From assembly GCA_025766275.1 (NCBI GenBank), contig JAFKAC010000249.1:1-45461 (forward strand): a DNA stretch of 45,461 bases, written 5' to 3'. Positions within the stretch are counted from its first letter, which is position 1, and the number at the start of each line of letters is the position of its first letter. Shown here in pieces: positions 32,623-44,132 of this stretch. The notes under the pieces were generated by a model. That model was not told the origin of the DNA, did no database searches, and was given only the letters and a program-made list of their open reading frames with translations. Source of the stretch: Lactarius indigo (Eukaryota > Basidiomycota > Agaricomycetes > Russulales > Russulaceae). The translations under genes were made by a program, and so were the position numbers.

Positions 32623-35600
32623 TTAGAACGCGATCTCATGTGTATGGTGATCAATGTACTTATTCACATAATATGCCTTAAAGACATCAAGCGAATATGA
32701 AAAGTGAAAGTCTAATGGCAATTTATCATTGCCAAAGGCAGGGATCAGATAGGCGCCCCGTAAAACTGAATCCAGATGCACTACTGTCCTGTCTCGTGTG
32801 CCGCGTGTTGTATCAGGGCATACTACCCACATCCCTGTCACCGGGTCGCAACCCATCCTCGTAAACCATTCAACAAGAGCACAGGGATAGAGCAGATTGT
32901 TGTAGAATAAGGAGAAAAATAGTTGAACCCGTACCACATTCATCCCCAACATGCCGGGCTTGGTATCGTCTTCAACAACAAATGCGCAGTCACGTCGTGG
33001 CTCGCGCCGTCTCCACGAAGGTGTTGAACGAATGCGCTCACGTCGCATACCATGTGCGCCACTTGCGTCGCTTGGGGCAAAGAACGTGGCTACCGCCAAA
33101 TGAAATACCGAAATTTTGCACGTCGAGAGAACGATAGCATCAGGGCTTATACCTAATTGGTTGCCTATACATTCCTGGGTCAAATATGGCAAGTCAGGTT
33201 CCCCAACAGAGAGAGAGAGTCCCTCGATATCGTCTGGATAATTGGGCGCTTCCTGAAATCAAATAGCAGTCGCATGTCCAAAGAGATAAACGTACCACGA
33301 GTCCGGGCCAGGGCAACATGCCCGAGGACATTCTTCTCCATGGGGCTGTCGTCATCGTCATCATCCTCCTCGCCATCGTCTTCCTCAGTAGACATATGTT
33401 GGGGACCGGGGGGCTGTGAGACACCAAGGTGCAACCCTAGTAATAAGTCGCGTGAAAAGAAGTCGCTGCGCATCGCAGCAAGCTTGTCAAGCCGTTGATT
33501 AATGAGTAGCATTTGTCCTAGGGCTTGATACCTGTTTGATCGGCGCCATGGTTTCTTGACAGCAGTAATGTGGCGGGATTCAGTGATGGACGAACATAGC
33601 CCACCAGGAGCACCAAAATCTTCGATCTGTCGGCGGTAGTGGAATATAGAGTGCTGTCTGGGGAGCGATGAGAAACCTGTTGGCCGGACCACCAGAAGTC
33701 CGGAACACCTCTCGCAGTTCCTTGTAGTTGTCCAACGTGTGCTGGAGAGTGTCCAGGGCATTAGAGTCAACGTCTTGGCGTCGAGAAATATAGCAGGCCT
33801 CCAAAAATGCACCGAGGCACTTGACAATATCATCGGTACGTACCCAACGATTGCTGGGAGATACACTTTCATGAGGGCCTTAGAGTCGTCCCCCTGTCCA
33901 CTGCTTGAAGCGGCGACCATGTGGGAATCTGCGAAGACCGGGAAAAGCAGGTACTGCAGCAATCCTTTGTGCCAATTAGATGCAGCACGGAAACAATGTA
34001 GTTCAGTAATGAGTGACACACCGTCGGTCGATGTCATCTAGAGTAACACTTGCTCGAATTTCACCAAGCTGGATCACGAGAAACTCGCACACCCATTCCA
34101 CCAAATTGTCCTTGAATGTGCCCTTAATAACCTGGTGCAGCAGATCTGGTGATATCATTTGATATATATTGGCACGTGGGAAGTTGGATGTGAACGGCTG
34201 CGGATGCATCAATGGGAGTCAGGCAGCCTACGTGAGTGCTTGCACACATCGCATCATGTGGAAAACCTACGACAATATCGTCATCGATTCCGTACTCATC
34301 CCACAATGTTTTGGAATTGAGGAGATCCCTGAGAGTCTCCATGTAATTTGGTGTGCGAGGGACAGCGTAAACATCTAAATTAGTTGGAAGCGCTGTACAT
34401 CTGGGAGTGAGTGTAAGCCTTAGCATTTCCACAACAGATAGAATGTACACACTTGGGGCACCAACCCTGAATAATACCCGTGAGCATCACTTGCTCAGGA
34501 TAATCGGCAATGAAAGCGATGAGGTCAAAAATCACACGTCTGAAATGACCATCTGGACACCTTCGGACAACGGGTGTAGTCATCCTGGTCAGAGTGGAGA
34601 GAGAACTTCTGCAAGGGATGCGTGATACAACTGGCGTTTGAAAACTCGAAAACGGGGGCTGTCGTCATGACCGCGGTCACCTGAATGTATGAACAGCTTG
34701 AGCACGCAAGACACTGAAAGCCTGGAGAATCACTTACACTTTGGGGATGGCGAGAAATGCTATGGGTATGACAGCATTTCGATGAGCACGCCAGACTGTA
34801 TTATGAGGGTTACCGATCGATAGGTAAACCGGGTGATACTCGACATATCCGGTCACCACAGATACTGTGGTCTTGTCACTCCTGAGGATGAGAGGGCAGT
34901 ACATAGCCCGCTTAGTACTTGAGTTAGATACAAAGATCTTGTCCTTGTCCACGCTACGTGCGTCAATATACATCGCAAAATGTGAATGATAAAATACTTG
35001 CTCACACTGTTCCTCCAAGCAACGTTTCCTGACATTACGTTGTTCCATCAGTGCACTCCCTTGCATCGAGGTCGACATAAGGGCGCAGATCAAATTGCCC
35101 TTCAAAGTCGGGGTTATTTAGCATCGCCGAGACAATGGCATCCGGGTTGCGATACCAGACCTCATAGGTCGTCTGCATCCAGGACGGAGCACTCTCATCA
35201 ATATCTTCTGAGAGTCTTGTCACAAGGCATTCCCAGGGGATATCTCCAAGAGTGGACGAAGTCAATGATGGCATGCATCTCTTCATGATTCTTGAACAGC
35301 GCAGAGGTTGTCAAACTCAGACATAGACTGAGCCCACAGATTGAGAATGGTGTCTATATTAGGAGCAGAAAGCTCAGCATGGTGATAGATAAGGTCAGCT
35401 AATTCGAACTGGACCCGTCGGTGAAGGGTTCCCAGTCTGAGTCGCCTCTGTGGTTCACTGGCAGTGCCCTTTCCCAGGCTTGTGGCAGCCCACCTGGTGG
35501 CAAGAAGCTTCTGTCTCTGTTGCATGGGAGGGCTGCTCATATTGTGGTCAGTGCGTGAACATGTGCCCAAATATCTAGGGCGTATGCACCTGTTAAATGG

Positions 35601-35893
35601 GGATGCTCTATCCTCTGGCCAACTGGTGCTCTGCCTGTGTCACAGGCACTGGCATGGTCTGCCAGTGAGCCATCTTCATCCACTTGTATAGGATGCCCAT
35701 TGGAGTCGACATGCATTGCATTGACATGGCATTTACGCCCACGACGATTCCTGAACCTTGATTTACAACTACGGTAGGTACACGGGAGCTCTTGTGGTGG
35801 GAACCTGTGCCTGGGCAGCATGGGGAGTAGTAGTAATTTACGTGAAGTATGAGGAGGAGGAACTTGAAGGTGACCTGATATCAATGCGCTCAA
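32623..35893 (-). pseudogene. Plavaka-type (CACTA-related) transposase, degraded
   Basis: Large fungal DNA-transposon transposase. From 35893 leftward: a C2H2 finger (CTYRSCKSRF then HVNAMH), DIPWECLVTRLSEDIDESAP, VWYRNPDAIVSAMLNNPDF, LILRSDKTTVSVVTG, YLSIGNPHNTVWRAHRNA, CPDGHFRRVIFDLIAFIADY, QGWCPKC, LWDEYGIDDDIV, SPDLLHQVIKGTFKDNLVEW, SKALMKVYLPAIVGYVP, SSITESRHITAVKKPWRRS, NQRLDKLAAMRSDFFSRDL, an acidic run (EEDDGEEDDDDDD), VLGHVALARTRG, HLAVATFFAPSDASG and a C-terminal block ending in KYIDHHTHEIAF. The order fits the Plavaka family of Agaricomycetes. The blocks fall in different frames with stops between them (35283, 34734, 34380, 34003), more than introns easily explain. Catalytic acidic residues were not assigned. 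Terminal repeats were not found. Confidence 0.8.
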
Positions 35894-36855
35894 GAAGATG
35901 TGGAGATGGCTTTGGTGATAAAACGAAAGTCGTTCTGCAGTAAGGCTAGTGCTGGAAGCTGGCCCAAAACAGACATCGGTAGCTGGTCCAGGACTGAGCC
36001 GTTAAAGCAGCCTGCTGGTGGTAGGATGTTGTGAACACATGACTCATCTGTTAACCTGTGACTTGCAGATATTATTAAGATGACATGCAAGCCTGTATAA
36101 TACAGGTATTCCAAGATTGTTTCCCTTCTCATGTCTTATAGTAATATTGTATCACACCCACTGTGGGAAGGAAAAGGATAGCGTCAGAGAAAGATGTGCT
36201 ACCCCTATATGATAGACATGATGTGCTATTTACAGACAAACTTTTGGTCAGAGTTTCATATTAACTTGGACTCAGCCAGTTGATACCAACTCCTTTTTAA
36301 CACTCCCCTTTGGTGAGGTTAATGGGCAATGCTGGGGTAGTATGCAGTCACGTGCCAGTGACTGCAAGAGTGATAAGTCAATGGGGATTGAATACAAGCA
36401 CAGTTGTTTGCATTTAGCAGACAGAAGGGGTACAAGTCAAGATACGATTCATTACATTTCTTGGGCCCATTCAGGGCTTGTTTTATACATATAAGTACAA
36501 TAATAATCAAATGCTTTTCAAAATTGAGTTGGCATATGAGTAAGAACACTTAGGGAGTCATATAGTAGCTTGGGCAGATGCATGGCCATTGGGCATGATA
36601 CTGAATCATGAGTCATGTCGCACTTGCTTCCCATTGAGGCTGCAAACCATCCTTCAGACAGGAGGGGAAAAGTGCGGCAACCTTCAAGAGTATGAAGTCA
36701 TAGAAGAAGTACATACACATCATAGCTGCTTGAAGCAGCTTTCCAAATCTGCAAAATGTATTGTAGTGAAGCTGGTAGAACACATGAGAATATGTGAAGA
36801 CCAGAAACATACAAGCCCCTATAGGGTGGGTTCAAAAATTTAGGCAGGCCAGAAC
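35894..36855. other. No gene recognised
   Basis: AT-rich, CpG-poor sequence with only short open stretches. Its left part should hold the 5' end of the Plavaka element and its right part the 3' end of the Copia element, but no LTR ends or inverted repeats were evident by eye. Confidence 0.4.
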
Positions 36856-36859
36856 AGAA

Positions 36860-38600
36860 AATGCCCAAGGCCAAGCATGATACACGCGAACACTACCACT
36901 GCTTGGTCCTCTGGCGGAACGAATCTGCCACCCTTCACATTGGTTTCAATCCCATCTCTTCTATATGTCTTTTATGCTTTGGTCTTGGCAATGCTTTTGT
37001 GAGGATGTTGGCTGTTTGGTCTGGGTCTCGACAATCTCCTAGTTCCACCACACCTTTTGCCACCAATTCTTGGATTAAATGCCATCATGTGGCAAGATGT
37101 TTCAATCTCTTGTGGAACTTTGGATTTTTTGCCATCACTGTTGCACTCATGTTATCCTCTTGGATTAGTGTGGGATATTTTTGACCATAGCCTAGCTCCT
37201 CATATAGGTTTCTCAGCCATGAAGCTTCTTGGCTTGCCTCAGATAAGGCAATGTATTCTGCCTCAGTTGAGGATATAGAGCTGTTATTGACTGTTTCTTT
37301 AACATCCAGATGATTGTTCCTCCACCCATTAAGAAGACATATCCCATAACCGATTTGTAATCATCAGTATTGGCATACACTGTGTTGGAAAACCCATGGA
37401 ATAGATTGGAGTTTTTTGTCTCAAATTTCTTCCTTGAGTAAGTAATTCCATACATCTTTGTGCCTGCAAGGTATCTTAATATTCTTTTTAGGGCTCTGGT
37501 ATGTTCCAAACTTGGATTGGCTGTATATGAGGCCAGTCTGTTAATGGCATATGCTATATCTGGTCTGGTTGCATTTTCCAGAAACTGGAGTTTGCCAAGC
37601 AACCTTGTGTAGGAGTTGCTCCTGCTCCCCTTGTTCCCATCCAGATTAGGTAAAAGTGGTGTATTGGAGTTGAGTGGAGTTGCCATGGGATTTGCACACA
37701 CTGCATGCCCTCTTTCTTGAGGATGGCTTCAATGTATTTTTGCTGCATTATCTTGATCGTTGTATCATCTCATGTTATTTCTATCCCAATTGTAACGCCG
37801 TCACGACGTCAGCTCGACTTGAGCTTCGATAAGGCGACCGTGTGACTTAGCTAATCACGCCCTGGGGCGTATGGCACGAAGGCAATCTTCTAGATGTTCG
37901 AAGACACTAGTATAACTTGTGAGGCCCTATCCGAGTAGGGGTAAGATCCAAAATGCGAAGACAAGAAAGTGACGATTGAAGAAGACCAAGATGGCGTATC
38001 TTGGTCTTCCGCAGCTATCTTAAATACAGATGGAGCAGGCTTTCAAGTGCTGCTATGAGTCACGGTAATGTAGCGTCCAACGTATCGCGTAAGTAGCGCA
38101 ATCCTAGTACTACTACTACCTGTACTAGGATCGAGTCATCCTTCAGCTCCTAACTCCTATCGTAAACCCCGAGTCCGTGACTAATCTACCTTACAGCCAT
38201 AGCCACAACCGGTACAGTAAGGGTCCAGTGCATGCAACCGTAACATCAATGATCTTGGTTGGGTCTCCCATGTCTGTAACTTCCCACTCTGAATGTAAGT
38301 TAGCTTTTGTATGCTCCATAGCTTCCATTGACATTGCAAATAGCATAAGGTCATCAACCCATACAGTTATTATCTCCAGGTCAGCTCCCCTTCTGATGTA
38401 TGCACATGGATCAGCCTTCAGAGAGGTGAATCTGTGCTTATTTAATTTATCATTGAGTTCTTTGTTCCACTCATGCCTGGACTGTTCAAGTCCATATAGG
38501 GTTTTTATGAGCAGACATACTCAATCTGTGCCATCTTTGTAGCCTTCAGGTTGCTGCATATAGACCTTCTCTTTGAGGACTCCATTTAGGTAAGCCCCAC
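36860..38600 (-). pseudogene. Copia pol, RT to RNase H, split by a solo LTR
   Basis: The minus strand starts abruptly at about 38600 inside the RT palm: VYMQQPEGYKDGT, IKTLYGLEQSRHEWNKELND, then the catalytic WVDDLMLFA (near 38347-38372) and EWEVTDMGDPTKI. The solo LTR at 37791-38245 follows. The frame resumes with QQKYIEAILKKEGMQ, LLGKLQFLENATRPDIAYAI and RALKRILRYLAGTKMYGI. RNase H follows: TDDYKSVMGYVFLMGGG, KKQSITAL, then in another frame AEYIALSEA, IQEDN and HKRLKHLATRWHL. Several stops. Gag, protease and integrase are absent because the sequence switches to a Gypsy remnant at about 38600. Confidence 0.85.
37791..38245. mobile_element. Solo LTR (455 bp) in Copia RT
   Basis: Ends are TGTAACG...GTAACA, with a near-perfect 5-bp target duplication CCAAT/TCAAT (37786-37790 and 38246-38250). 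Without it the Copia frame rejoins at PTKII-GIEIT, except for a stop shortly after. It contains two perfect hairpins: a 12-bp stem with 5-nt loop at 37981-38009 (GAAGACCAAGAT/ATCTTGGTCTTC) and a 10-bp stem with 11-nt loop at 38101-38131 (ATCCTAGTAC/GTACTAGGAT). Confidence 0.82.
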
Positions 38601-38602
38601 TG

Positions 38603-39254
38603 ATTCTCCAAGTCTGGGTACCCCTTCCATTTGATGAGGTATTGAAGCTTCTTTCAACAGCCGAAATGCCGAGAGTTGAGAATGGCCTCGACTTCATACT
38701 CCTCTCTCTTCTACTAGATCTGATGGCGGTTGAGGGAAATTTTCACCATGAAAAGCTGTACTTTTGTATGGCATGAGAAGGTCTATGTGAAATACCAGGT
38801 GGATGCTCCACTGCATGGGAAGTTTGAGGCAATAGTTGTAAGGGGACATCACCTTAATGACCTTGAATGGTCCATGGCATCGTGCTGCTAGTTTTGTGGT
38901 TGGTTGATTTGGTTCAGAGGTGTTTGCCCTTCTAACCCACACCTGGTCACCTATCTGATATCATGGGTGTCTTTGTGTCTAATCCAGCTATCTTGTGCCT
39001 TCTTGATAAGGTCTTGTGCCAGTGTCATGCTTCCTTTAATTGTGTCAGCCTTGTGATCACGTTTGGAATAGGTGATGGCTTATCTGTCCAATCAGCTGTT
39101 GGGTGTAGCCCATAAGGAGCATAAATGGTGATTGCTTCATGTGTTCATGAGTCTTGTGAGTCACTGGTTTGCTTCTTGAGGGTAGGGTTTTGTGCAGCAT
39201 TGGTGAGCGGTGAGGAGAAGGTCTGCTGATGCACGCTACGAAACACTTTGACAA
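38603..39254 (-). pseudogene. Gypsy integrase C-terminus with chromodomain
   Basis: The minus strand reads SPFMLLMGYTQ (39150-39115), stops, then VWVRRANTSEPNQPTTKLAA, CHGPFKVIKVMSPYNYCLKL, HLVFHIDLLMPYK (38942-38750) and a chromodomain YEVEAILNSRHFGC, stop, KKLQYLIKWKGYPDLENQW (38690-38605). It ends exactly where the Copia RT begins. It differs in sequence from the Gypsy element at 3.6-10.1 kb, so it comes from another family. RT and the integrase core are missing. Confidence 0.85.
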
Positions 39255-39577
39255 ATGCTTGTGCAGGATGGTTAACTGTGGTTTGATTCAGGCAGCTGGT
39301 CTGGGAGACTGTGTACAAGCATTGTAGGTAATTAGGAGAAAACTATAGAATGGCTGGGGTAGTTTGACAGCATAGAGATGAATGGGCCAAAGCGCGAAGC
39401 ACTTCATGATTGAAGATGGGACTTTGCTGCCAAGCTGAGGTCGCAACACCCGACCTGTTAGGAATTGATGATGTGGTGAGTGAGGCTCGGCACCCCCAAA
39501 AAATAGGAAGAGAAGGCTTACCTGGTGGATATGAGAGAAAAGACATGGCTGCACAAGGAGGCAGTGAAGATGGTGTT

Positions 39578-42153
39578 TTAGCAAAACTGGGGGCATGGTG
39601 TAGTGGATGAAGGATTCATGCAGAGCAGGAGCAGCTTGAATGTATGGTGCGATGATGATGGCATGCTTTGTAGGTATAGCAAGAAAGAGTCCCCAGGCCC
39701 AACACCCTTTGTTTTTACGATGTAGAAGGGAACCCCCTGAAGAAGATATTCAAGGGTGGATCCGATCTGTATGCCATGCCCTTGCAGAGGCTCGAGGCCA
39801 GCTGCACAGGTGGCTTTCCCAATTCTTTTGAGGAACTTCAATTTGTGAGTGGGCGGCACGCGTTTTTGGCCCAATATGCAAATAGGTGCAATGCCTTGGA
39901 AGGCTGGTTGATCCAGAGGTGGTTTTTCAGGGCTGCTGTGGGGTCTGAGTCTCCATTTTGTGTGGCCCAGTAGATGTCCTCACCTTTGTTGCCACAGACT
40001 TAGTGGTGGGAAGGTGAAGGACCATGACCTTGAAGTCATTGCAATCCTTGGTCATATGATAAGTTTCAGGTGGTGATGTGGGCATTGGGGCGGAAACTAT
40101 CCAGGGTGCGGACTGTGAACTCACTGAGCCTGGCCGAGGCATAAAAACATGTGGTGAGACATGCGAATACTGCTGCGTCCACCAGGTCCTCCAGGTCCAG
40201 GTGCTGCCAGATGGCTGTGATGAAGCTGGGCATGTAGGGGAGTCTTTCTTTTCTTTTTGAAGAGCTTGGGGTCAGCTTGCAGGCGGCTCATAGCATGGTC
40301 TCCATTTGGTTCTTGTTGAGGATCCAGGGAATGCTGTGCAGGATGTGCCAGGTGCACACCCCGTTGAGGTAGTTGGAGATGGTTTTGCCAGAGTATGCCA
40401 CTGCCATGTGTGTGACAAAAGCTGCAAGAAGGTCTTGTGCGGTGGGGGCTCTGGCTGATTCTGGGACTCCTTTGCCGTTGCAAAACAGTGCCACATCAGG
40501 AGGCCTGAACCATATTGTGGTGTGGGTGTCCTCCTCCCAAGCGGTGTACCATCATGTCTTTGATGCGTTCTCTTTCTGCTGAGCTGAGTGAGGAGGTGCC
40601 AGTGGGCAGGGTTGGGGGGTTTTTTTTTTTTTTTTAAATCCATTTACGTGTGCCTCGGGCCAAATACCCCATGTAGCACGACACTATGTGTATCTTTACA
40701 TGACAAAATATTGCTGACTATTAATGATAACTGTGCATCATATGTCTCCTCTGCCCTGTGAGGGGCAGCAAGCATCAGTCAAGTGACGGGTTGTGAGGGC
40801 AACAGAGTCTTGAAGTCGCTTATGCTTGGGTCGGCTATTTGGGTCTTGAGCGGGAGCCTTTAGCCTGGGCCTTCCCAGCAACACCTGCAGTTCCCTTCAT
40901 GTCTTGAGTGGCCTGGTGGGCGGCCCGGCTGTGTATGGAGAGGTGGGGGTGGAGAGGATTTTGAGTTCCAGCTGTCAGTAGTTAGCAAGGGAGGGGGATT
41001 CAGGAGGCGATGGCAAGTCTGGTTTGATTGGTGTGGGAGTTTTTGCCTTTGGATGTGGGTTGGTGTTGCTTCCACTTCTTGATGGTGGCGCAGGTGCCAA
41101 AGACAAAGAGCGTCTTACTGGCCAAAAGGCCACGTGCCAGGGAGCCATCTGGGTCCTTGAATGCCACCACGAGGGAAGAGAGGGCTTTATTGAGTATGAG
41201 GAGGGGCTGCGGATCTCAGCTGGGTCTCTGCGTGATTGTGAGAGTGGCATAGTTAGGGTTTCGAGACTAGGGCTGCGTGGCAGGTGTCAGGGGAGTGAGC
41301 AGATGTAGTTGGTGAAAACTCCAGTGGGGACGCTGTTGATGAGAATTTTCAACCATTTTACTTAGGTCTTATGTAAATGGGGTGGGAATCGTGAGAGGCT
41401 GGAATTCTCTCGGAGAAGTGCTGATGTATGGTGGGAATAGCGAGTTGGAGGTGATGTGCCATGGTGTTGGGGCCCGCCCATTAGGACCAGGTTGTCCCTA
41501 GCAGTCCACTTTACAGTGGAGATGTGAACTTGGTCGTTCTGGGCTGCTGCCAGAGCAGAGTTGATGCTGGTGCAGAGTTGGGCCGGGGAAGGCCCTGTGT
41601 CTTTCCAGTCAAGGTGCGCGAGGCTGATAACCACGCTAGGGCGTGGTGGCAGGGCAGTCACATTTGCAAAGGAAGGGGCTGTGGCCTTGGGTTTCTTTTG
41701 AGCCAAGGGTCCTGCTTGAGTAGGCTTTGGGGTGTGAGGGGGTTTGCTAGTCTGTGTGCTAGATGCCAGTGCCTTTTGAAGGGCCGAGAGTGATTTCTTA
41801 ATGTCCGCTATGTCTTTAAGAGCATTTTGAGGGAGGGGTTCTGTGGGTGGGGGAGGGGGAGAGTCCCTGAGGAGTGTATAAATTGTGGTGTGTGAGAGGA
41901 AGGCATTGATGTGTTGTCGCAGCACGTCTGTATGGTCTGGTGTGGAGGCTAGGAGCTTATTGATACCAGATGTAACAGAGGAGAGGACCCCCGCAATTTG
42001 TTGTGGAGTGATGGGGATGGGGGGGGGTTTAGGTTTGGGTGGCATGGTGGTGGTACAGAAGAAAGGAGTTTTTTGCAGGGTTGGGGTGTAAAACGGAGTC
42101 CACAGTCTCAGGCGATCCCGAGTGAGGCAATGGGGACACAGGAGGGAGGGCAC
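39578..42153 (-). pseudogene. DIRS-like tyrosine recombinase, split by a gag-only LINE
   Basis: The N-terminal end CLTRDRLRLWTPFYTPTL (42127-42076) continues, after the insertion 40618-42074, as LSSAERERIKDMMVHRLGGG. Then FCNGKGVPESARAP, AFVTHMAVAYSGKTISNYLN and WHILHSIPWILNK follow. The catalytic domain shows ARLSEFTVR (first Arg, near 40115), GLEPLQGHG then IQIGSTLEYLL, and FLLYL (Tyr, near 39680). The conserved H-x-x-R box reads HGIQ, so the second catalytic Arg is Gln (codon CAG at 39767-39769). It would normally cut and join DNA for integration; here it is dead. Confidence 0.8.
40618..42074 (-). mobile_element. Gag-only non-LTR retroelement (1457 bp) with poly-A and 12-bp TSD
   Basis: Flanked by a perfect 12-bp target duplication GCAGGGTTGGGG (40606-40617 and 42075-42086, plus strand). 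The minus strand ends in A16 (T-run at 40620-40635). It begins 29 nt before an ATG at 42045 for a LINE ORF1-like protein: MPPKPKPPPIPITPQQ, PSVVISLAHLDWKDTG, LCTSINSALAAAQNDQVHIS, VKWTARDNLVLMGG. After a frame change come YATLTITQRPSW, SLVVAFKDPDGSLARGLL and a tail stopping at 40835-40837. No endonuclease or RT follows; the 3' UTR is only about 200 nt. So the copy has both ends of a retroelement but only ORF1. It lacks a visible zinc knuckle. Confidence 0.8.
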
Positions 42154-42454
42154 GGGGTGAGGGAGTTGGGATAAGGGGCTGGTCTTATATGGGGAGGGGC
42201 GATGGTAGGGGGTATTGTCAGCTGGCGTGGCCTTGTGCTGAGGGGTTTTTGCTGTTTGGCCTCCCTTGAGTCGGCGTCTAGCTGCGCATCGAGGGCATTG
42301 TGTGTGCGTGCCAGTTGGCTAATGGCTGCAGCTCTGACCAGGTTTGCTGGACCCGATGTTGATGATGAAAGGGTGAATCTCCTCTGGGACAGTGATGTGG
42401 CGAGGAGGAGATTGGGGGAGGGTAGAGGCCTCTGGAGGGGGCATCGGCAGGGTT

Positions 42455-43964
42455 CTAGGCACTGGGGATGTATCTGGTGTGAATCAACCAGTCGCTGCTT
42501 TCCGAAAATTTGAGTATGCAGTGAAAAATGTTGTTGGTGGGTCTGTTGGCACTGGACCTTTTCCACCATCCTTTGATGACCACCCTGTTGTCCCTGTAAA
42601 CTTTGAGATGCTGGCCCTTGTCTGCATGCAAGCATAAACTGATGATAAGGAGCTCAAAACTGATGGCTTCGGCCCACTGGATGTCTCGCCCCTGAGACTT
42701 CCAGCTGTCGATGAGGCACCATGCCCGCCACCTGGGGCCAATGGCGATTGCCACGCAGAAGCCTGAGCTGGTGTCAGAGTAGGCTTCATGGTCGATGATG
42801 GTTGGGGTTCAGGTATGGGTCGGGAGAGCTCTGGTCAGCTGAGGTGCTGTTTCCACCAGCTAAGATCATTCGAAGTGTTCTGGGGTGGGGTGCACAGTAG
42901 GAAAGGATTGTTATTGCATGAGGCGAGCATGGCCTCTAGGTTGGTGAGATAGGCCCATCCTGAGGGCAACACCATTGAGGCGTGAAGGAGCTTGCCGTAG
43001 AGCCTTTGGGTCTCAAGGAGATTGTGCAATGCATTTGGCCTCCCATTCGTGATCGCTGCAAGGTATTTGGTCTTTTTGACCTCGAGTAGGTGTACAATTT
43101 GGTTATGCAGATCCCAACGGAGCCTGAGGTAGGGAACTTCAATTGCAAAGGGGAGTGATTTTCGATGATTCCCACCAGATGCTGAGGCACAATGAGATTC
43201 TGTCAATGTTATCGTCTGTGTATGTGAACTCTGTGTCCTGCGTAGATCATGGGAGGCATCCGCCAAGTCTTGCAACACCACTTACAGTCTTCGATGAACT
43301 CCTCAGGGGGAGTCGCTCTGGCTGGGTTTTTTCCTCTGAACCATAGACGGCTGCCATCCTGCACCTGCCCTCTGTGTGCATGATCTCAGAGTGCCAGCCG
43401 GTTCACTGCACATTGTAAGTGGTGAGATGCTTCCGTTGGGATTCTGAAGAATATATGGTCGTTGACCCATTTTGCCAGGGGGCCAATGCCGTGGCCTTGG
43501 AAAATGTCTGCACCGGCATCTGCCACCATCCCATACACACCCCTGGAGAGGAGGTGAGGCTGAAGGTGTTGCAGGTATTGACGGCAAACTCATCATTCAC
43601 TTGCAGGCTGAAATGATGAGGCCAGGCCATTGGGCAGGGGTGGCAGGGATGGTTCTGTAGGCCTCCACCATGTTGTGTACTGAGGCCTGGGATCCTGGGG
43701 GGAGGTGGGTGATAAGCAGGGCGACTGCAGAAAAGGTGCCCCAGGTACACAGGAAATTCTTGCTGTTAATGTGATCATTGATTGCTGTCGCTTTGGGGAT
43801 GGGATGGTGCAGATGAGAGAAGTTATGAACCGCCCAGTACTTACCAGGCTTGGATGTTTTGGGAACCAGAGACAGAGGGAGGATTGAAACGGGCCCAGAC
43901 TGGCCTCCAACTGCTCCTGTGTGAAAGGGCCAATGTAGTGGCCAACAGCAAACTTGTGTTCCAT
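42455..43964 (-). pseudogene. DIRS-like reverse transcriptase and RNase H
   Basis: RT begins with FAVGHYIGPFTQEQLEASLG, FQSSPLSLVPK in a neighbouring frame, then LITHLPPGSQASVHNM, TIPATPAQWPG and the palm motif KWVNDHIFF (43461-43463 is the Asn codon AAC). The family has VDD there, so the first catalytic Asp is lost. The connection and RNase H part holds YGKLLHASMVLPSGWAYLTN, DIQWAEAISFELLII, HLKVYRDNRVVIKGWWK and LIHTRYIPSA. Several frame changes. Without the catalytic Asp the RT is dead even if the frame were continuous. Confidence 0.8.
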
Positions 43965-44132
43965 GATGGCAGTATATACATTAAGCAGGGAACTAATAGA
44001 TGCATGATTTGGTGGAACAAAAGTACAAGAAAAGGATGGAATTCCCAGATTAAAGCCGGCAGTGAGGCTGGGGACCAGTAAAGGGTATCTGGATAGGAGA
44101 CCGAGGTGTGAGAGCTCTGATGCCCAAGCATC

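Noticed and set aside
40620..40635. T-run as a simple sequence repeat or terminator
   Set aside because: It sits next to the target duplication and reads as the poly-A tail of the minus-strand non-LTR insertion.
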